Assembly (NCBI GenBank): GCA_009760855.2
Contig: WPIO01000010.1
Span: 5,937,501-6,001,500, forward strand
Direction of reading: 5' to 3'
Length of the DNA stretch: 64,000 nucleotides
From: Cristatella mucedo
Lineage: Eukaryota > Bryozoa > Phylactolaemata > Cristatellidae
Within the stretch, counting starts at the first letter, position 1. Each line of letters begins with the position of its first letter. The position numbers and the translations under genes were made by a program. Of this stretch, positions 1 through 15,392 are shown piece by piece. The notes beneath the pieces are model-generated. The model ran no database searches, was not told the origin of the DNA, and saw only the letters and a program-made list of their open reading frames with translations.

Positions 1-509
1 ATAGACATTGCGTTTGATGACAAAACGCAGCCACTACCAGCTAGTGCTGGCTATTGGTGGCCATCGAATCAGACCTGTGAACCTACCTCGCCGCCAGACG
101 ACCGAGCCTCGGCATGGGTACCTCCAGAGGCCACGTCGTAAGTCTTCCTACGGAGCCGTGCAAGCGCCCTAATTGAATGCACTGCCCACGTCGTGCAGTG
201 CTTTGATTGGCATGAATTTGGGCAGAATCCCGGAGCAGATGGCTGTGCAAACGGCTGCCTGCAGGCACTTGGGTCACCCTGTCAGCAGAGAAATAATAGG
301 GCAACCCGGTAGGCAACATTTTAGCTGGGCACTAAATTTGATTCAGTTAATGCCCGTGCACTCACCATTTAAACGATTGGAATTAGCTTTAACGACTGCT
401 AAATTGGATCTTTGCCCTTCAGGCGTTCAACCCTGGATGTCTACAAGTATTGTTAGGGTAAACTAGGATAAAAACCAACCATATATTCATATAATTAGTC
501 CTGTAGCTG
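1..509. other. Unassigned stretch at window start
   Basis: I recognise no gene or repeat here. Short open frames on both strands show no family motif and look like chance. The segment may be part of an older repeat whose left end lies outside the window. Confidence 0.4.
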
Positions 510-1288
510 TACCGTCATATTTTGCTCACCAAATAGACCATGCAATAATGCGACTGGCATCTAGTGCTCGAAATTTAACTGTCCTGTTTGTAGTTCCAGG
601 TGGTACTGCCTCCGCTGCTTCCTGATTGGTGTGGCATGGGGCAGGAAGGTGGCGATGAATGGGAAATGATCGTTGCTAAGAGCGTTATGCTTTTCTCAAT
701 CTCCTATGGGTGTAGTGCAATAAACTTGTTGCAGTCGTCGGCTGACGTTCTGAGTTTCGCGAGACTATGGCTTAACCACGCTCCTCGATGAATGCTAGAC
801 GTTTAAAAGTTTCATTCAGAATCCCGCTCACACAGACTGAGTTCACGATCGATCCCGATCCTAATTAAGCCCATCTATTTGCCTGCCTGCCAGGGTGGCT
901 GGCTAAAGATCGTCTAGCTCCGAAACTCCACCTTGACTGGACCACGGTAATTCAGTATTGCCAGCCAAGGTTGCTCAACTTATCATAAAGCCTCAGCCAC
1001 GCGTGTCTTTTGTCGAAGAAGATTCGATAGTGCCTGGTTGATTAACTGATACAGGGTAAAATTCTTAGTCTGACCACAAGGCTCGAGCCATGGCGTGGTT
1101 CCTTCATTCCAAGCTGAACTGCAGCACTAGTTTCAGTCTCCTCTGGCCGTAGCATTAAGTATAGACTGTAAATAGCTGCTCTATTCTTTCGCTTACTAGC
1201 ATCTGCTGCCGACGAAGTTTTTGCTCCCTAGCTTGCACACTGTGGACCACTACAGAAACTCTAACGCAACGTCTTCTCTTATGCTTCC
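510..1288 (+). mobile_element. LINE family 2 (CR1/L2-type) fragment, decayed
   Basis: This segment aligns by eye with the downstream half of the LINE copies at 42905-44602 and 47660-49511. Shared landmarks are the tract ending in 'tgctcgaaatttaa' near 560, the 'actgatacagggtaaaattctta' type tract near 1050 and the 'tttcagtctcctc' tract near 1130. It corresponds to the region after the reverse transcriptase catalytic core. No reading frame survives and the TACATTACATTA-type 3' tail seen in the other copies is missing. It is a dead fragment. Confidence 0.6.
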
Positions 1289-3492
<2,204 letters not shown>

Positions 3493-4151
3493 TAGCTTGC
3501 TGGTCTTCCAGCTTGTGCAATCAGGCGCTTGCAGTTGGTGAAAAACTCTGCAGCTAGGCTTGTCTATCGTGAGCGTCTTAGTTTGCACATCTCATGACTT
3601 CTCACCGATTAGCACTGGCTCTCAGTCAAGCAACGCGTCGACTTCAAGTTTCGTCACTCACCTTTAGGTTCCTTCATTATTTGGCTCCAGCATACTTAGC
3701 AGATCTACTCCCCAACCATGATAAACATCATCCCACCCTCTTTTCGGAATGTAACAAGTTACCCATACCTCTTACAAATCTTAAATCCTTTGGTAACTCT
3801 GGCTTTAGCATGTATGCTCCAATAGCTCGAAACTCATTCCCAACTTGCATCACATCTGACTTGTCCATATTTAAAGAGAAACTAAAAATGCATCTCTTTA
3901 TCACAGAATTGTGTGGGTCCCTATGATTCGTCTTATACGTTGTTATGCATGCTGACACTGTGCATGCTGCTACTAGCCAAACTTGCATGCCGACCCTTCG
4001 TGTGTCATCTCTAACCATGTTATTCTTGTTGTTTAGTGAGCATGCTACCATTAACCATTCCCTTGTGCTTCCTTTGTTGCAAATTGAAAGTGCCTAGAAA
4101 GAGGTTGAGTTCTCTGAGGGCTCTATATCAAATGCATGTTATCATTATTTA
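3493..4151 (+). mobile_element. LINE family 1 (CR1/L2-type) 3' fragment
   Basis: A 5'-truncated copy of the element seen almost complete at 32203-35714. It begins in the post-RT C-terminal part of ORF2 (tracts encoding remnants of 'LVYRERL', 'LSQATRRLQVSSLTFRF' and 'LAPAYLADLLP'). It continues through the conserved 3' UTR ('gcatgctgacactgtgcatgctgc' type tract near 3945) and ends with the terminal stem-loop and a short ATT tail near 4150. Several frameshifts and stops are present. Truncation at the 5' side is the usual outcome of target-primed reverse transcription. Confidence 0.85.
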
Positions 4152-7100
4152 ACGTCAAACATAATTTGAAAGTCGGTAGCTTATATCTTGCAGGGGATCA
4201 TCCTATTGGCTTCCTTTCGTACTAAAATGTGTGCAATCTGCAAAAGCTTAAGGGGTCGGCAAGGAGAGACAGTTCTTTAGCTACTTTTTATCTCTCGATG
4301 ACTTACAAAATTGTCCCTGCCATTGAAAACAAGAGCATTGCAGCACTGGCCATGGCCAGATGTCATTTAAACGGGCTATCTGTGCTTTTATAGGGAGCCA
4401 GACGGAAACTTATAACTCAGAAGATACCTTAGAAGGACTCACATGTCTCAGTCGAATCTGCTGGAACACCGGGTTTTCTATTCAGGCATTTAGCTGTGGT
4501 CATTAAATATCTCAATTGTAGTACTAAAATGTTTTTATTTGTCACCTTTTAGGTGCCATTAGCTATGACATGTAGCTCATCTCAAATAAAAGTAAACTTG
4601 AGCTGAGCTAGAGTCTGTTCTGCCGATTAATTTGAACGATCAATCCTGTAAGGGCAACTTGATTTATGATCGCTTAGCATAAAGACTTTATATTTATGTA
4701 TCTTCTTTCCTTGATATACCCTCAAAAATACTCATACAATTAACAAACTGCAGTGAATTGGTGAAACTGGATCGACGAGCTACTCGAAAGCACACTTAAA
4801 ACTCATGGATAGTCCCTTTCGATTTCAACGATGTTACAGAAATCTTCCAGGCAACTAACGAGTAGTACGGTATGATTTTCCCAACATGCCTACCTAACAC
4901 ACATTTTCTTTGAAGGTATTCTTTCGTAAATAGATAACCATAATGCCTAGATAAAAGGCCAAAGCTAGGTATGGTATGGGATTGAAGAAAGGTTAAACAA
5001 TTTGAGCCAAATTGAAACAGCCTGCCTTGAAAATGTATGCTAATGTCATCAGGACGCAAGGATTGTCATCGGTTTGGAAGTGAAGAATTAAAAAACGCAC
5101 TTTATCAGGATCTCTGTCCTTGACGACTTTTTAAGCGAAAGAAACGTTCAACTAGGTTTTTGAACTGCATACAATTTCTTGTTTGTGTATTTAGGCAGAT
5201 TCTGGTAATTTTGTGTGCTTTTAGCGAACTTCAACCCTCTTGGAAACCTCACATTTAATTTTTATACTCCAAAATATGTTAGTTTGCTGCAAACTAATCG
5301 TGTCATCTCCTGATCAGAAGAAGACATTTAAAAAAGCTGAAAGCTTACCTACTTCTCTTAGCCCTTCCTTCGTCGGTGTGAGGTGTCCTTCATCTGCTTG
5401 AGCTTACTGAAATTCGGTGGTATGCAAAACTCCCAATGTACATGCTGCCATTCCAGCTTGAGTTCGTAGATTCAGCTCTCTGTGAGTGCTATGTTAATAA
5501 TGATCATCATTGTTGCTGCTATTATTTTTTAATAAGCTGACCGAAAAATGACACTGGGTGTCCCATCCTTAAGGGCTCAGTGGATAACCGATGCCTTATG
5601 CACCAAAGCTTTTAACTTCCGCACTAAAATGAGACCTAAACCACTGCAATGTAGTACCAGAGATACCCAGGCGCGATGATAGCTACTCAAGGACTTGATA
5701 GGAAATTATGTCAAAAGATAACAAGAGAATCTAGTGGAGTAGAGCATAGAGACCTAAGTCAACATTCCTGCGGAGGACGCTATGCACTTGCAACAGAGTT
5801 TAATCTGTGAATTGGCCAGCTCTGAAAATTTGAGAGAATATTTTTGGCTTCCTGGGATTAAAATTTTGGCATACGAGTTAAACTGGTCTGCAACTACTCG
5901 TGTTTGTATCATACTTAGGATCAAAACTAGGGAGAGTCAAAGAATGATTTTTCAAGTTCCACTAGACTCAATTAGTCCAAGTAGAAAAGTTCATTGACTG
6001 TTATTTTAGCGGGAAACAAAGTTTTCAAATATGCAGACATTAGATATAGGGCATATTAATTTTTAAACTTATGACTTAAAGCATCAAATCTGGGAATTTC
6101 AAATGATAACAACAGTTTGATGTAGTATACTAAGCTTGAGGTCTTCTTAGGCAATGAGTTTAACTTTAAGAGGATACTTAGCAAAGTGGCCCTAAAGGTA
6201 CAGGATAACGTAAACAATGCAGCTGAAGGTGAATGGTTTAGCGGAATGTTACAATGGGTACATACAATCTGGTCATGTGTGTTAGTTTGTTAACAAGGAA
6301 GTATTTATTACCCAACGATCGACAGTTATGGCATTTAACAAGGAGAAGATAAGCGACGATTGATGGTCTTAGTCAGCATTTTTTAAGTTTGCCTTTGCAA
6401 CTTTCTTAGAGAAGAAAGGTTTTTGTTTTGCAACTAAGGACTGTAAGTACCTACAATACTCGAATAGAAGATGGTATTCATTCATTTGGATGTTATTCAA
6501 ATTTAGTAAGAGGTATATAGACGAGGGCATAAATTTTGACAAGTTTTGGACACAAATTCGCACAGAACATCGGCTGCCCTGAATTTAAGTATTCTCTGCT
6601 AGGAAAGTTCAGATGGATGATTGCACCGGTGAGGCAAGTAAGTCTTTTTTTTCATGCCTAATCTAATTTAAAGGATTTAAAGGTTTCAAAATTCACTCAG
6701 ACTATTTGATGCAGTAGTGTTGCACGTACTGCACACTGTCGTCAAATGTACAACTAGTTGGGTATAAGAAAGTAGAATTCGACACCAAACATTACGGTTG
6801 AATATTTGATAGAGACCGGTACCTGTTGTTCATGGATCAACTTAATTCTGCAGATTGTGATAATAAATTTGGCTGAACTAGAAAATTGGTAAATAGAGGG
6901 TCAGTTGGATTTTAATAAATAATGGTAAAATGCAATGATTTCTGGACTACAGAAGATGTAACGTATTGATTTTAAAGGAACTGAAAATGGCATACAATTG
7001 TGCGATGAGCAAGCGATAATGGTTAATCCTCGGGGTTTTAATTGATATCGAGTTAGGGAAGAAATAGGAGCCTGTTCGTGTAGCATAGTTATATCCTGGA

Positions 7101-7739
7101 AATTAGCCGCTTTCACTTAAGTACCGGACAAATTGAACAGGTCAAGGATGTCTCACAGAACGTATTGCTCACGCATTACTGATTGAACGCACATTTCAGA
7201 GACACACTCGATAGTCTGAATTATAAAAGGCTAAATAATTATTAACAGGGGCTGTTTTGCTACAGTGCTTGCGGGAGATTGAGCTCGGAGGTTAGGGCTA
7301 ATGCTAAGGAAATGTCATTTCAAAGATATGTCCCTTACCCTACCTTACTGCCTCTGAGCTCACCTCGGTAAACGAGCAATCAATGAACTAAAGCAGAAAT
7401 CTCAACATCCAGAAATGCCTTTAAAATTCAATAGCGGTACGATGATAGATATGCACTATGATTGTGAGCAGTTGTACCTACAAGGCAAGCCAACTAAGCT
7501 ATCATGGCTGCTGGTTCTTGCTCAAGGAAGGAATGAGCTCCCGACAGGACGGAGGGAACATTCTTCAAGTATTAAATAACAAATAACGTGTAATCTGGTA
7601 TGTGCTACTGATGTAAAACAAAAGAGGTTTTTTATCAATAAATCAAGAAGATTTAGCCAAGTGTGACTGACCTGTGATAGCTCCTGTGCATCAACGGATG
7701 CACCGCTAAATTCCAACTCTGAACCACAAAGCCCTCATC
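4152..7739. other. Long AT-rich stretch without recognisable genes
   Basis: About 3.6 kb with no identifiable coding region, RNA gene or clear repeat. Open frames are all below 90 codons and look like chance. It may be intron or intergenic DNA. Confidence 0.4.
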
Positions 7740-8060
7740 GTGGCACACCTTTATATCTTGCTGCATTTTCCACCATTTTCAGAATTCCTAGTCCTCAATT
7801 ACCCTGCGGACAATAAAATATCTGTCTGTTCTGCTCCTAAGTCAAAGATTTTGGCAAGAGAAGCTTTTGTTCTCCAGACTGTGGAAATCGACGTCACAAA
7901 TCCTGTTCATTTTCTCCTCACTTGCTGTCCATTGTGCTACATTCATTCCAGCTTTTACTTCTGTGTTACTTCCTCACTACTTCAACTGCTTTTTTTAATC
8001 ACACATACTTCTCACTTTATCTTCGCTGTGAGGAATACAGTCTGTTGACTACGATGAACC
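7740..8060 (+). mobile_element. Possible LINE C-terminal remnant
   Basis: In shifted frames the segment resembles the end of CR1/L2-type ORF2 proteins: an 'LLQFHHFQNS'-like tract, then a 'FSRLWKS'-like tract where such proteins have a conserved Trp-Asn-Ser near the C-terminus. The order resembles LINE family 2 around 44170-44370. There is no 3' tail or intact frame, so the call is tentative. Confidence 0.4.
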
Positions 8061-9862
8061 CTCCACAAACCTCTAAAAATTTGCGTTCGCATAACAAAAC
8101 TCTCTTGTTAAAGATACACTTGGTCATTTTATCCATCACAAGCGGAAATATATTACCTAGAATTACAAATTCAATTGTACTGCCATTATTTCCTATTTTT
8201 GGCCCATTTTTGACGGTGATTTAGATTGATACACTAGATACACTAATGGCTGAACGACTTAATTACTTTTCGCACAGTTTGACTGTGTCGTTGCAATTCT
8301 ACCATAGACTGGTGGAACGCTAATTCTTTTTACGAGTCCTCAAGTCTTATGAAAGATATAGACATGATCAACCCGATGCAGCGTATTTGCGTTGACTTCA
8401 CAGGAATGTTGTCAAAGGACACCCCTTCTTCTAGTTGCAAACGGCAATGATTGTATTCTATTAAGTCATTCTTCCCACTCTTAACAGAGTGTTTCCGACC
8501 CGGGAAGAAAGTCTTGACATCTATGTGAGAATCTATCAACTAGATGTTCCCGGCATGCTGCATTTACCATATTACGCCTACTATTTGGTTTAACCTACTA
8601 CACTTACAGGAAATGAATACTTGAATAAGTAATTGCTTAGCTTAGAAGGTTGGGTGCAGCTGAAATTATTAGGTAGCTTAATTTAGAGGAGTTCCTGTCT
8701 AGAAAACCTAAAAAACAAAACCGGCAGCGACTGAAATACTACGCTCGTCATTTCCCCTAAAACTTCTTGACTGGCGATTTTTCTATTAACGGACGCTGCT
8801 CAGCACTCAGTTGCCAAGCAATAGGGTGAATAGGGCGGATATTATTCACCCTTGAGAGATGGCGACGTGGGCTGCCCTTGCGCCAATCGTCACCGACGAC
8901 GAAATTATGGCCTAATTCTACTCGATGAGCAGATGCCAATGGTGCGGTTAGACAGTATGATTTTGCACTCTACTTTCTTTATTTCTTGTGGGTCTTTCCC
9001 CACATGAAAGCCTTGGGAGTCTTGCTGCTCCAGATAAATATCCTGGCCCTGCCTCCTCCAGCACAAACCATTCTTCCCCCCCTGCCCACCACTGCCCCCG
9101 CCCCCGGATTCCTTTTAAGTTTGAGGAATCACTGTGGTGGCCTATCAAGCAACTCGCTTAAAATACTAATAATAAAACACTGTATTGGCGACCTCAAACC
9201 TTCTTCTCTAGGCACTTTACATGCGGTCGACATCGTTGAAACAGGCTTAACCTTAAAACAAAATACATTGTTTGCCCTACCATTATCAGTAAACCACCCC
9301 TGGATGGCTGCTTTTTCACGTGACTGGTCAGCCTGACATTTAAGAGATGGTTTATTGCATATTTTCTGTGAGTTATACTACCAAACATTAAAGTGATACG
9401 CTTGGGTATCGGCAGCTATTAAGCACCCTTGCTAAAATAATGACTTTCACTATCGTATGTAGGTGTGGGATGAGGTCAAGCTAATCCTGCTGATCTTGAG
9501 CAACTGAGCGGGGTTTCTCAGTTGAAGCTTACCGGGGTTGCACTGGCTTTATTGCAGAGATGTCCTTAAGTAGATGGTGGGATGGAGTTGTCTAAATCTC
9601 AGGGTTTGCTCAACTCCTATTACGGCACCGCAGATCAGATTGCGTTTTAGCAAAATCTTGCCAAATTGATGTAAGACCCGATCCGGCACCGGAAAATTGA
9701 AACGGTTATTAGAGATCTTAGAGCGAATTGGATCGCTACTTTATTCGCACATTATATCGCTACTTTATTTAAATTAATATGAAACGGTAATGAAAAAGTA
9801 TCTTTAAGAACGTATCACTATCCCTGGCTAGTGCAATGATCAGCGTTCATATCTAGATGCAA
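8061..9862. other. Unassigned stretch with a C-rich tract
   Basis: No gene recognised. A pyrimidine-rich C tract lies at about 9050-9110 and generates proline-rich chance frames. The remainder is ordinary AT-rich DNA. Confidence 0.4.
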
Positions 9863-9863
9863 G

Positions 9864-10530
<667 letters not shown>

Positions 10531-10725
10531 CTGGTGAGCCGTGATGGCACACTAGGTAAGGCAGTTGCTTTCACGGCCTCGGTCCCGAGGTCGTGGGTTC
10601 AATTCCTGCGGCGGGGCGATCCTTTATCGCCACTGCAAGCGGTGGTGATAGCCGTAAAGGCTCTTCTGTCGCTATACAAAAGAGGCTGTTTAATCAGCTA
10701 GGATTTATTTATTTATTTATTTATA
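10531..10725 (+). mobile_element. tRNA-derived SINE, subfamily a, near full length
   Basis: An RNA polymerase III type-2 internal promoter is visible. The A-box-like sequence 'TGGCACACTAGG' is at about 10545-10556 and the B box 'GGTTCAATTCC' is at 10596-10606. A tRNA-unrelated body follows, with a 'gatagccgtaaaggctctt' tract shared by the other SINEs here, then a (ATTT)n tail to 10725. The open frame at 10498-10701 is a by-product. Confidence 0.88.
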
Positions 10726-11331
10726 GCGATATCTCACAACCAGAGCAGGATTGACCTCGACCTTCGTCAGTAATGTCTCCGATCCTACTAGAAAAATATT
10801 CCTCTGATATTTCACATTCAACAGCACTTCAATTTGTTCATTGAACTCGTCTAGGGGCAGCTGTTGAGTTATTCCTAGACATCGATAGCTAAAATGCCGT
10901 TAGAGTAATCACGTTATGTCTTTTCGTCTTTAGAGGAAACAGCGATGCCAACAGTGACGTTAGACGCAAAGAAATCGGGCATAAGGAGCGGATTTCCTGC
11001 CAGAGAATAGCATCGATAGAACGATGTCAATTCCATAGCTTCAAAATGAGTGTTAGAAGAAAGCAAGTAAAACACTCAGCCATTTGGATAGAACCCAAAT
11101 GCAACTAAATGCCTATACATGTACTCTACATGCCATTGGTTAAGAATGAATAACCGAAGTTTCACCAGGCTCGGCATCGTGCATAGACAAGCATAGACAA
11201 AGCAAGTATCATGCTTAGGCCAGCATTCGCTAGCGTAGATGTATAGACTATAGGCCACCGGTCATTAGGACGTCTAGCTAGAAAAATGCTCAGTAAATAT
11301 TATATTAGCTGATTTTACAGCCTCGTCTACA

Positions 11332-11465
11332 TAGTGGCAGAAGAGCCTTATTGGCTGTCACCACCGCTTGCAGTTTGCAATAAAGAATTGCACACTACAG
11401 GATTCAAACCCACGATCTCGATTCTAAAGAGAAAACACTTTACCTCCTGCTCTGTCACGAACTGC
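11332..11465 (-). mobile_element. tRNA-derived SINE, minus strand, 3' end decayed
   Basis: Reverse complement of the SINE consensus. The B box reads GGTTTGAATC on the minus strand at 11400-11410, and the body tract for 'aaggctctt' appears as 'aagagcctta' near 11341. The tail is lost. Confidence 0.75.
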
Positions 11466-14187
11466 ACAGATGAGAGTGCAAAACGTAAATGAAAGGCAAA
11501 GAGATTTTTATTGTTCACTAAGACGGAGGACAAGCTTAGCAAAACCGATTGGTGTTTAGTTGTAACTGAAATTATGCAAGTTTATTACAACTATTGATCA
11601 TAACTTAAAGTGCATTATAGACTTTCTGATGCATGCGAACAGCTTTCCTGGTTACCTAAAGACTTCAATTTAGTACGAGGTATGACGAGAAGATTAGACG
11701 CTGACGAGCTGGGGGGCTCGTGGTAGTAGAGAGAACAGTTTAGCGAGGAGGTCGATAGTTAGGCATGTCTGAGTGTGGAAAGTATCCGGAAAGCCAAGCT
11801 GGGAATCCTGCAGTCGATTCTTTGCAAGATGTGGAGCCCACGATGCTCAGACTGAAGTATTTAGATGTGGTAGTTGTGCCACGAACGTTGAATACAAACA
11901 TAAAAACCTTGTCAGTAGCCTTCAGCAGAAAATGACGACAATCGCTGCTTCAGGTTGACCATTGATAGGCTTAATGAAGGTTTGTTGAGATTTATGTACG
12001 TACCATCAGTAAATAACAAATCGAACTTCCTACTAATAGTACCCGCTTCTGCAATACACAAATGCTAATACGCTTGGAATAAATTGAATACATTTCGACG
12101 TTATCGTCGGCTTGCTAAGCAAGGGGACTGCAATAAATTAGATTGGTGTGCGATAATTTACTTTCGTAGCAGTTTCCATTAAATTTCAAGGTTCTACCTA
12201 TTCTTAAAATTATTGCTTGCCATTACCCTTCAAAGGAGCCATTTTAGGTCGGTACTAAGCAGTTTTGTTGCAGTACAACTGCTCACGACCAATAAATCAA
12301 GTAGACCTTTGCACTACTGGTAAACGTCTTGTTGCAGAGGAAGAAAAGAGCCGTGGGAAGCTGGTTACATAAGTTGCCGGTTTTGTCGTACCATTGCGTA
12401 AGCACGCCTTTTTTTGGCTAGGCTAAGCTATATTATGAATGCAGGCAAAGTTGATAGCTGAAATTATTTCATCATGTAGGAGTAAGGATGCTTGCACCTG
12501 CCGACCAAGGACAAGGCACTTGCCTTTGAAGATCGAGGTCGTGGGCTAGAGCACTAAGGCACACGGGAACCGCTTGGATGTATGTTTTCATCTAAAAAAA
12601 AGGTCATTTCGGTGGAGGTCATCCATACTCCGTTGAGAGGCTATCGGAAAGTATGCTCGCCGAGTCATTTTCTTATAGTGAGGCTTTCCAGTGTCTTAAT
12701 GACACTAAGTTGGTCACAACTGTTTTATTGGTATAACATTCACTAATTTATTAAACATACGTTAGAATCCGAGAATAAATATCGGAAAACGAGGGATTTT
12801 AGAGAGCTTGAAATAGAACGGTGAGGAATTACAGCACAACAATAGGTATATGCCAATGGCAAAAAAGAGTACAACAAAAGCTACTATAGTCGATTGACTC
12901 ATTGGATCTTAGACCCGAGGGTAACTTGCACGCAGGTCAAGATCCGTTCGGTTGTTTTAGTAGTGATAAAATCCTTTATTGCATAAAGCAAGCAAGTTCA
13001 GAGCCGTTAAGCCTATTCCGCCGATATATAAAATAGTTAGGTTAATCGGATGATATGTGTTTGACTTTAACTAGCACAGAGGCTCTACCTAAGTCAGACA
13101 TAGATTATAGGGTATTGGTAAGGACTTCTGTAAAAGTATGAAGAATTGAGCATTTTATAAAGCTTGGAAACCATGGAAACTGTGATAAGCAACCACATGG
13201 TGGCAAGTTAATGGACAACTTAGCAAAATAGCCGCTGCTTTATTTAGGACTGCAAGGGCAAAAAGTGAAGAGAGTCAATTGCGATCATAAAATAGTATCC
13301 CCAAATCCTGACATCAAATGGCACAGAGCCACTGATGTCAGCACGTACCTGTAACATTTATTCTGCTTGGGGATTATCTAACGTGAGACAATTGCTAAAG
13401 ATTTAGGCACGCGTTTGAACAGAATAAGGCAACCAGTTCATTAAATAAACAAGTCTTTCTCAGAGGAGTTTGGCGAGAGCCTCTGTGAAAATGCGGCATA
13501 ATTATAGGCACTTTCTGCAACAAAGTAAGATGCATTTGCAATTTACTTGGCTACAGACGGTTAAAACTGCCTGGGATGTAGCTTGCCCAAGCTAACCTCC
13601 ACCAGTGTTAAAATGTTATTCAAATCGTGTTATAGTTTTACATGGAATCAATACTCTGCGATCAGGCTTTCTCATTTCAGACTAAACCGTATGTGTCAAT
13701 CTTCATTAATTATTTCGACTACTCTTGAGAGTCGCATGCCAGCAGTGCAGCTCCTGAGCAAACGAGTCTGCAATCATCTTTATCCCTTCAAGCAAAAAAC
13801 TTGCAGTACGTATTTTTCAGGAAAAACCCAATGCAATCCGAAAAATTCATAACTTCCTTCAAGCCGCGGCCCTGCAGCCTTAGAGTAGTACTTGGGTGTG
13901 TCAAAGGCTGGATCAGAATTTTTGCAGGCTGTCTCAGAGTCGTCTCCTACTGCTGATCGCTATTTCGAAGCATGCATCTACGAGCGGCCAAAATCGTATA
14001 AAGCTCACTCTGCAGCTGCATTCAATCATTTTTTTCTGTGTGCGTGCTTGGGTTTATTCCCACAAAACATGCTTTTTTGTCGTGCATAAAGAAAGAAGAC
14101 CGTCCTCGATATTCTCAGGGCATTTAATTAACCGCTCTAGATATTCCGAACACCTAAAACATTTCCGCGTCCGTTTGAATCGATAAA
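11466..14187. other. Stretch without genes; possible SINE relic near 12500-12590
   Basis: No gene recognised. At about 12505-12590 a tract with 'gaggtcgtgggctagagc' resembles a decayed B-box region of the SINE, but without a body or tail it is uncertain. On the minus strand, AATAAA (TTTATT at 14053-14058 on plus) lies about 130 bp beyond the stop of the GAL3ST pseudogene and could have been its polyadenylation signal. Confidence 0.4.
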
Positions 14188-15392
14188 TCACCAAACCGGG
14201 TGTCTTAAGCTGCAAAATGGATGTAAATTATTCAAATGACGGAATATCGTCCTTTCCGGCAGTATTGCCGTGCGACACCAATAATTGTTCTTGCCACTAT
14301 CACTTAGTATATAGGAGCCTACTTGGCCAAATGTGTCCCGGTCACTGCTCGCCACTTTTTGGTTTACTGCAGCAATGCATTGGTCATATTGGGATGACTG
14401 GAGTCTGCGAAACTCGTGAACCTGCGCTTGTACGTACCACTGCTGCCGCATGATCGCTGCATCCATCTTGGCCTTGAAATAATCGTAGAGCATCTTATCA
14501 GCCCAATTCCAAGCGTATGCTGCCTGTCTGGTTCCGTTTGAAATTGGTTCAGGAGCTCTAGCTCGGAAGTTGCTTTTAAAATACATGATGTCATCTGTGG
14601 TCTATCCCAGCATGTCTCTCATGAGAATCAATCCCTCGTCCAGGCTCTCGGCGATGAGCACCAGGTCGAATACACTATCAAGCATTCGTATGTGCTCTGC
14701 GATCGAATCCCTTGTCGGCGGAGCTGATATATTTAAGCCGAAGTCGTGCAATTGCAAAAACTGCAGACCCTTGAAATCGCAGGGGTACAACAGTTTTTCT
14801 TGTTTATTATGTGCTCTCCTCTGGCTGGTTAGATTGAGCATGTATTCCTCAAAGGTCGGACTTCGATGCCCCCTCTCACTACATACATCGACAAGAAAGT
14901 ATTGATAGGCCGACTCCATCTGATCGGCTGGATCGCGGACGACGGACAAGAACAATGTGTCTGTAGGCATGAAGCCAATTGCACTTTGTCTTTGAACCTG
15001 GTGTGAGCTGCCATGACGTCAAAATGAGGGTGTTCGCAAGTTTTCTTAGCAATTCTGGGGCTAAACTCTTCCGGATAAAAGTTATTTTTTTCGTCGAGAG
15101 GCAAGGCAATAGACAAGTTGTATTTCATGGCGTACATGAAGATAATGCGCTGGATGGTGGTACTGGCACACTTGTGAGTCTTTAAGAAGTAGATATGCTT
15201 TTGAGGGCTCTTGGCGGATGTACTGACTAGCCTTCGGTCAGAAGCTTCCGTTTGAGTTATAGCACCAGGTCTTGTTTCCTGAATCGACTGTAAGGTCGAA
15301 GGTTCAAGGCTGATCAAAGCCAGGGTAACACAACTGACCATGGCTGTGAGAACCAATCTCAAGCAGCCGTGCGAATAACTTTTCTGAGGCAT
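14188..15392 (-). pseudogene. GAL3ST-like: Galactose 3-O-sulfotransferase (GAL3ST) pseudogene, copy 1
   Basis: A single-exon coding frame of about 400 codons, broken twice. The N-terminal part (15392 to about 14985) has a hydrophobic signal anchor near residues 10-28 and the 5'-phosphosulfate loop 'FLKTHKCASTTIQ'. The frame shifts by one base near 14979-14990. It continues with 'MPTDTLFLSVVRDP', the 3'-phosphate-binding motif with its Arg intact. A TAG at 14602-14604 replaces the Trp that the intact paralog has at residue 265 ('MLHWTTDD'). The last part reads on to 14188. It is clearly diverged from the pair at 38.5 and 50.7 kb, so it is an older paralog. Family function is transfer of sulfate from PAPS to the 3-OH of terminal galactose in the Golgi. 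A sequencing error at either lesion cannot be excluded. Confidence 0.85.

Noticed and set aside
4152-7739. Search for a CRISPR array, operon, ribosomal RNA or prophage in the gene-poor part
   Set aside because: No regularly spaced repeats, no ribosome-binding-site-led gene clusters and no rRNA-like sequence; the window is eukaryotic.
10545-10606. A functional tRNA gene
   Set aside because: A and B boxes are present, but the arms do not fold into a cloverleaf by eye and the sequence continues into a SINE body with an ATTT tail.
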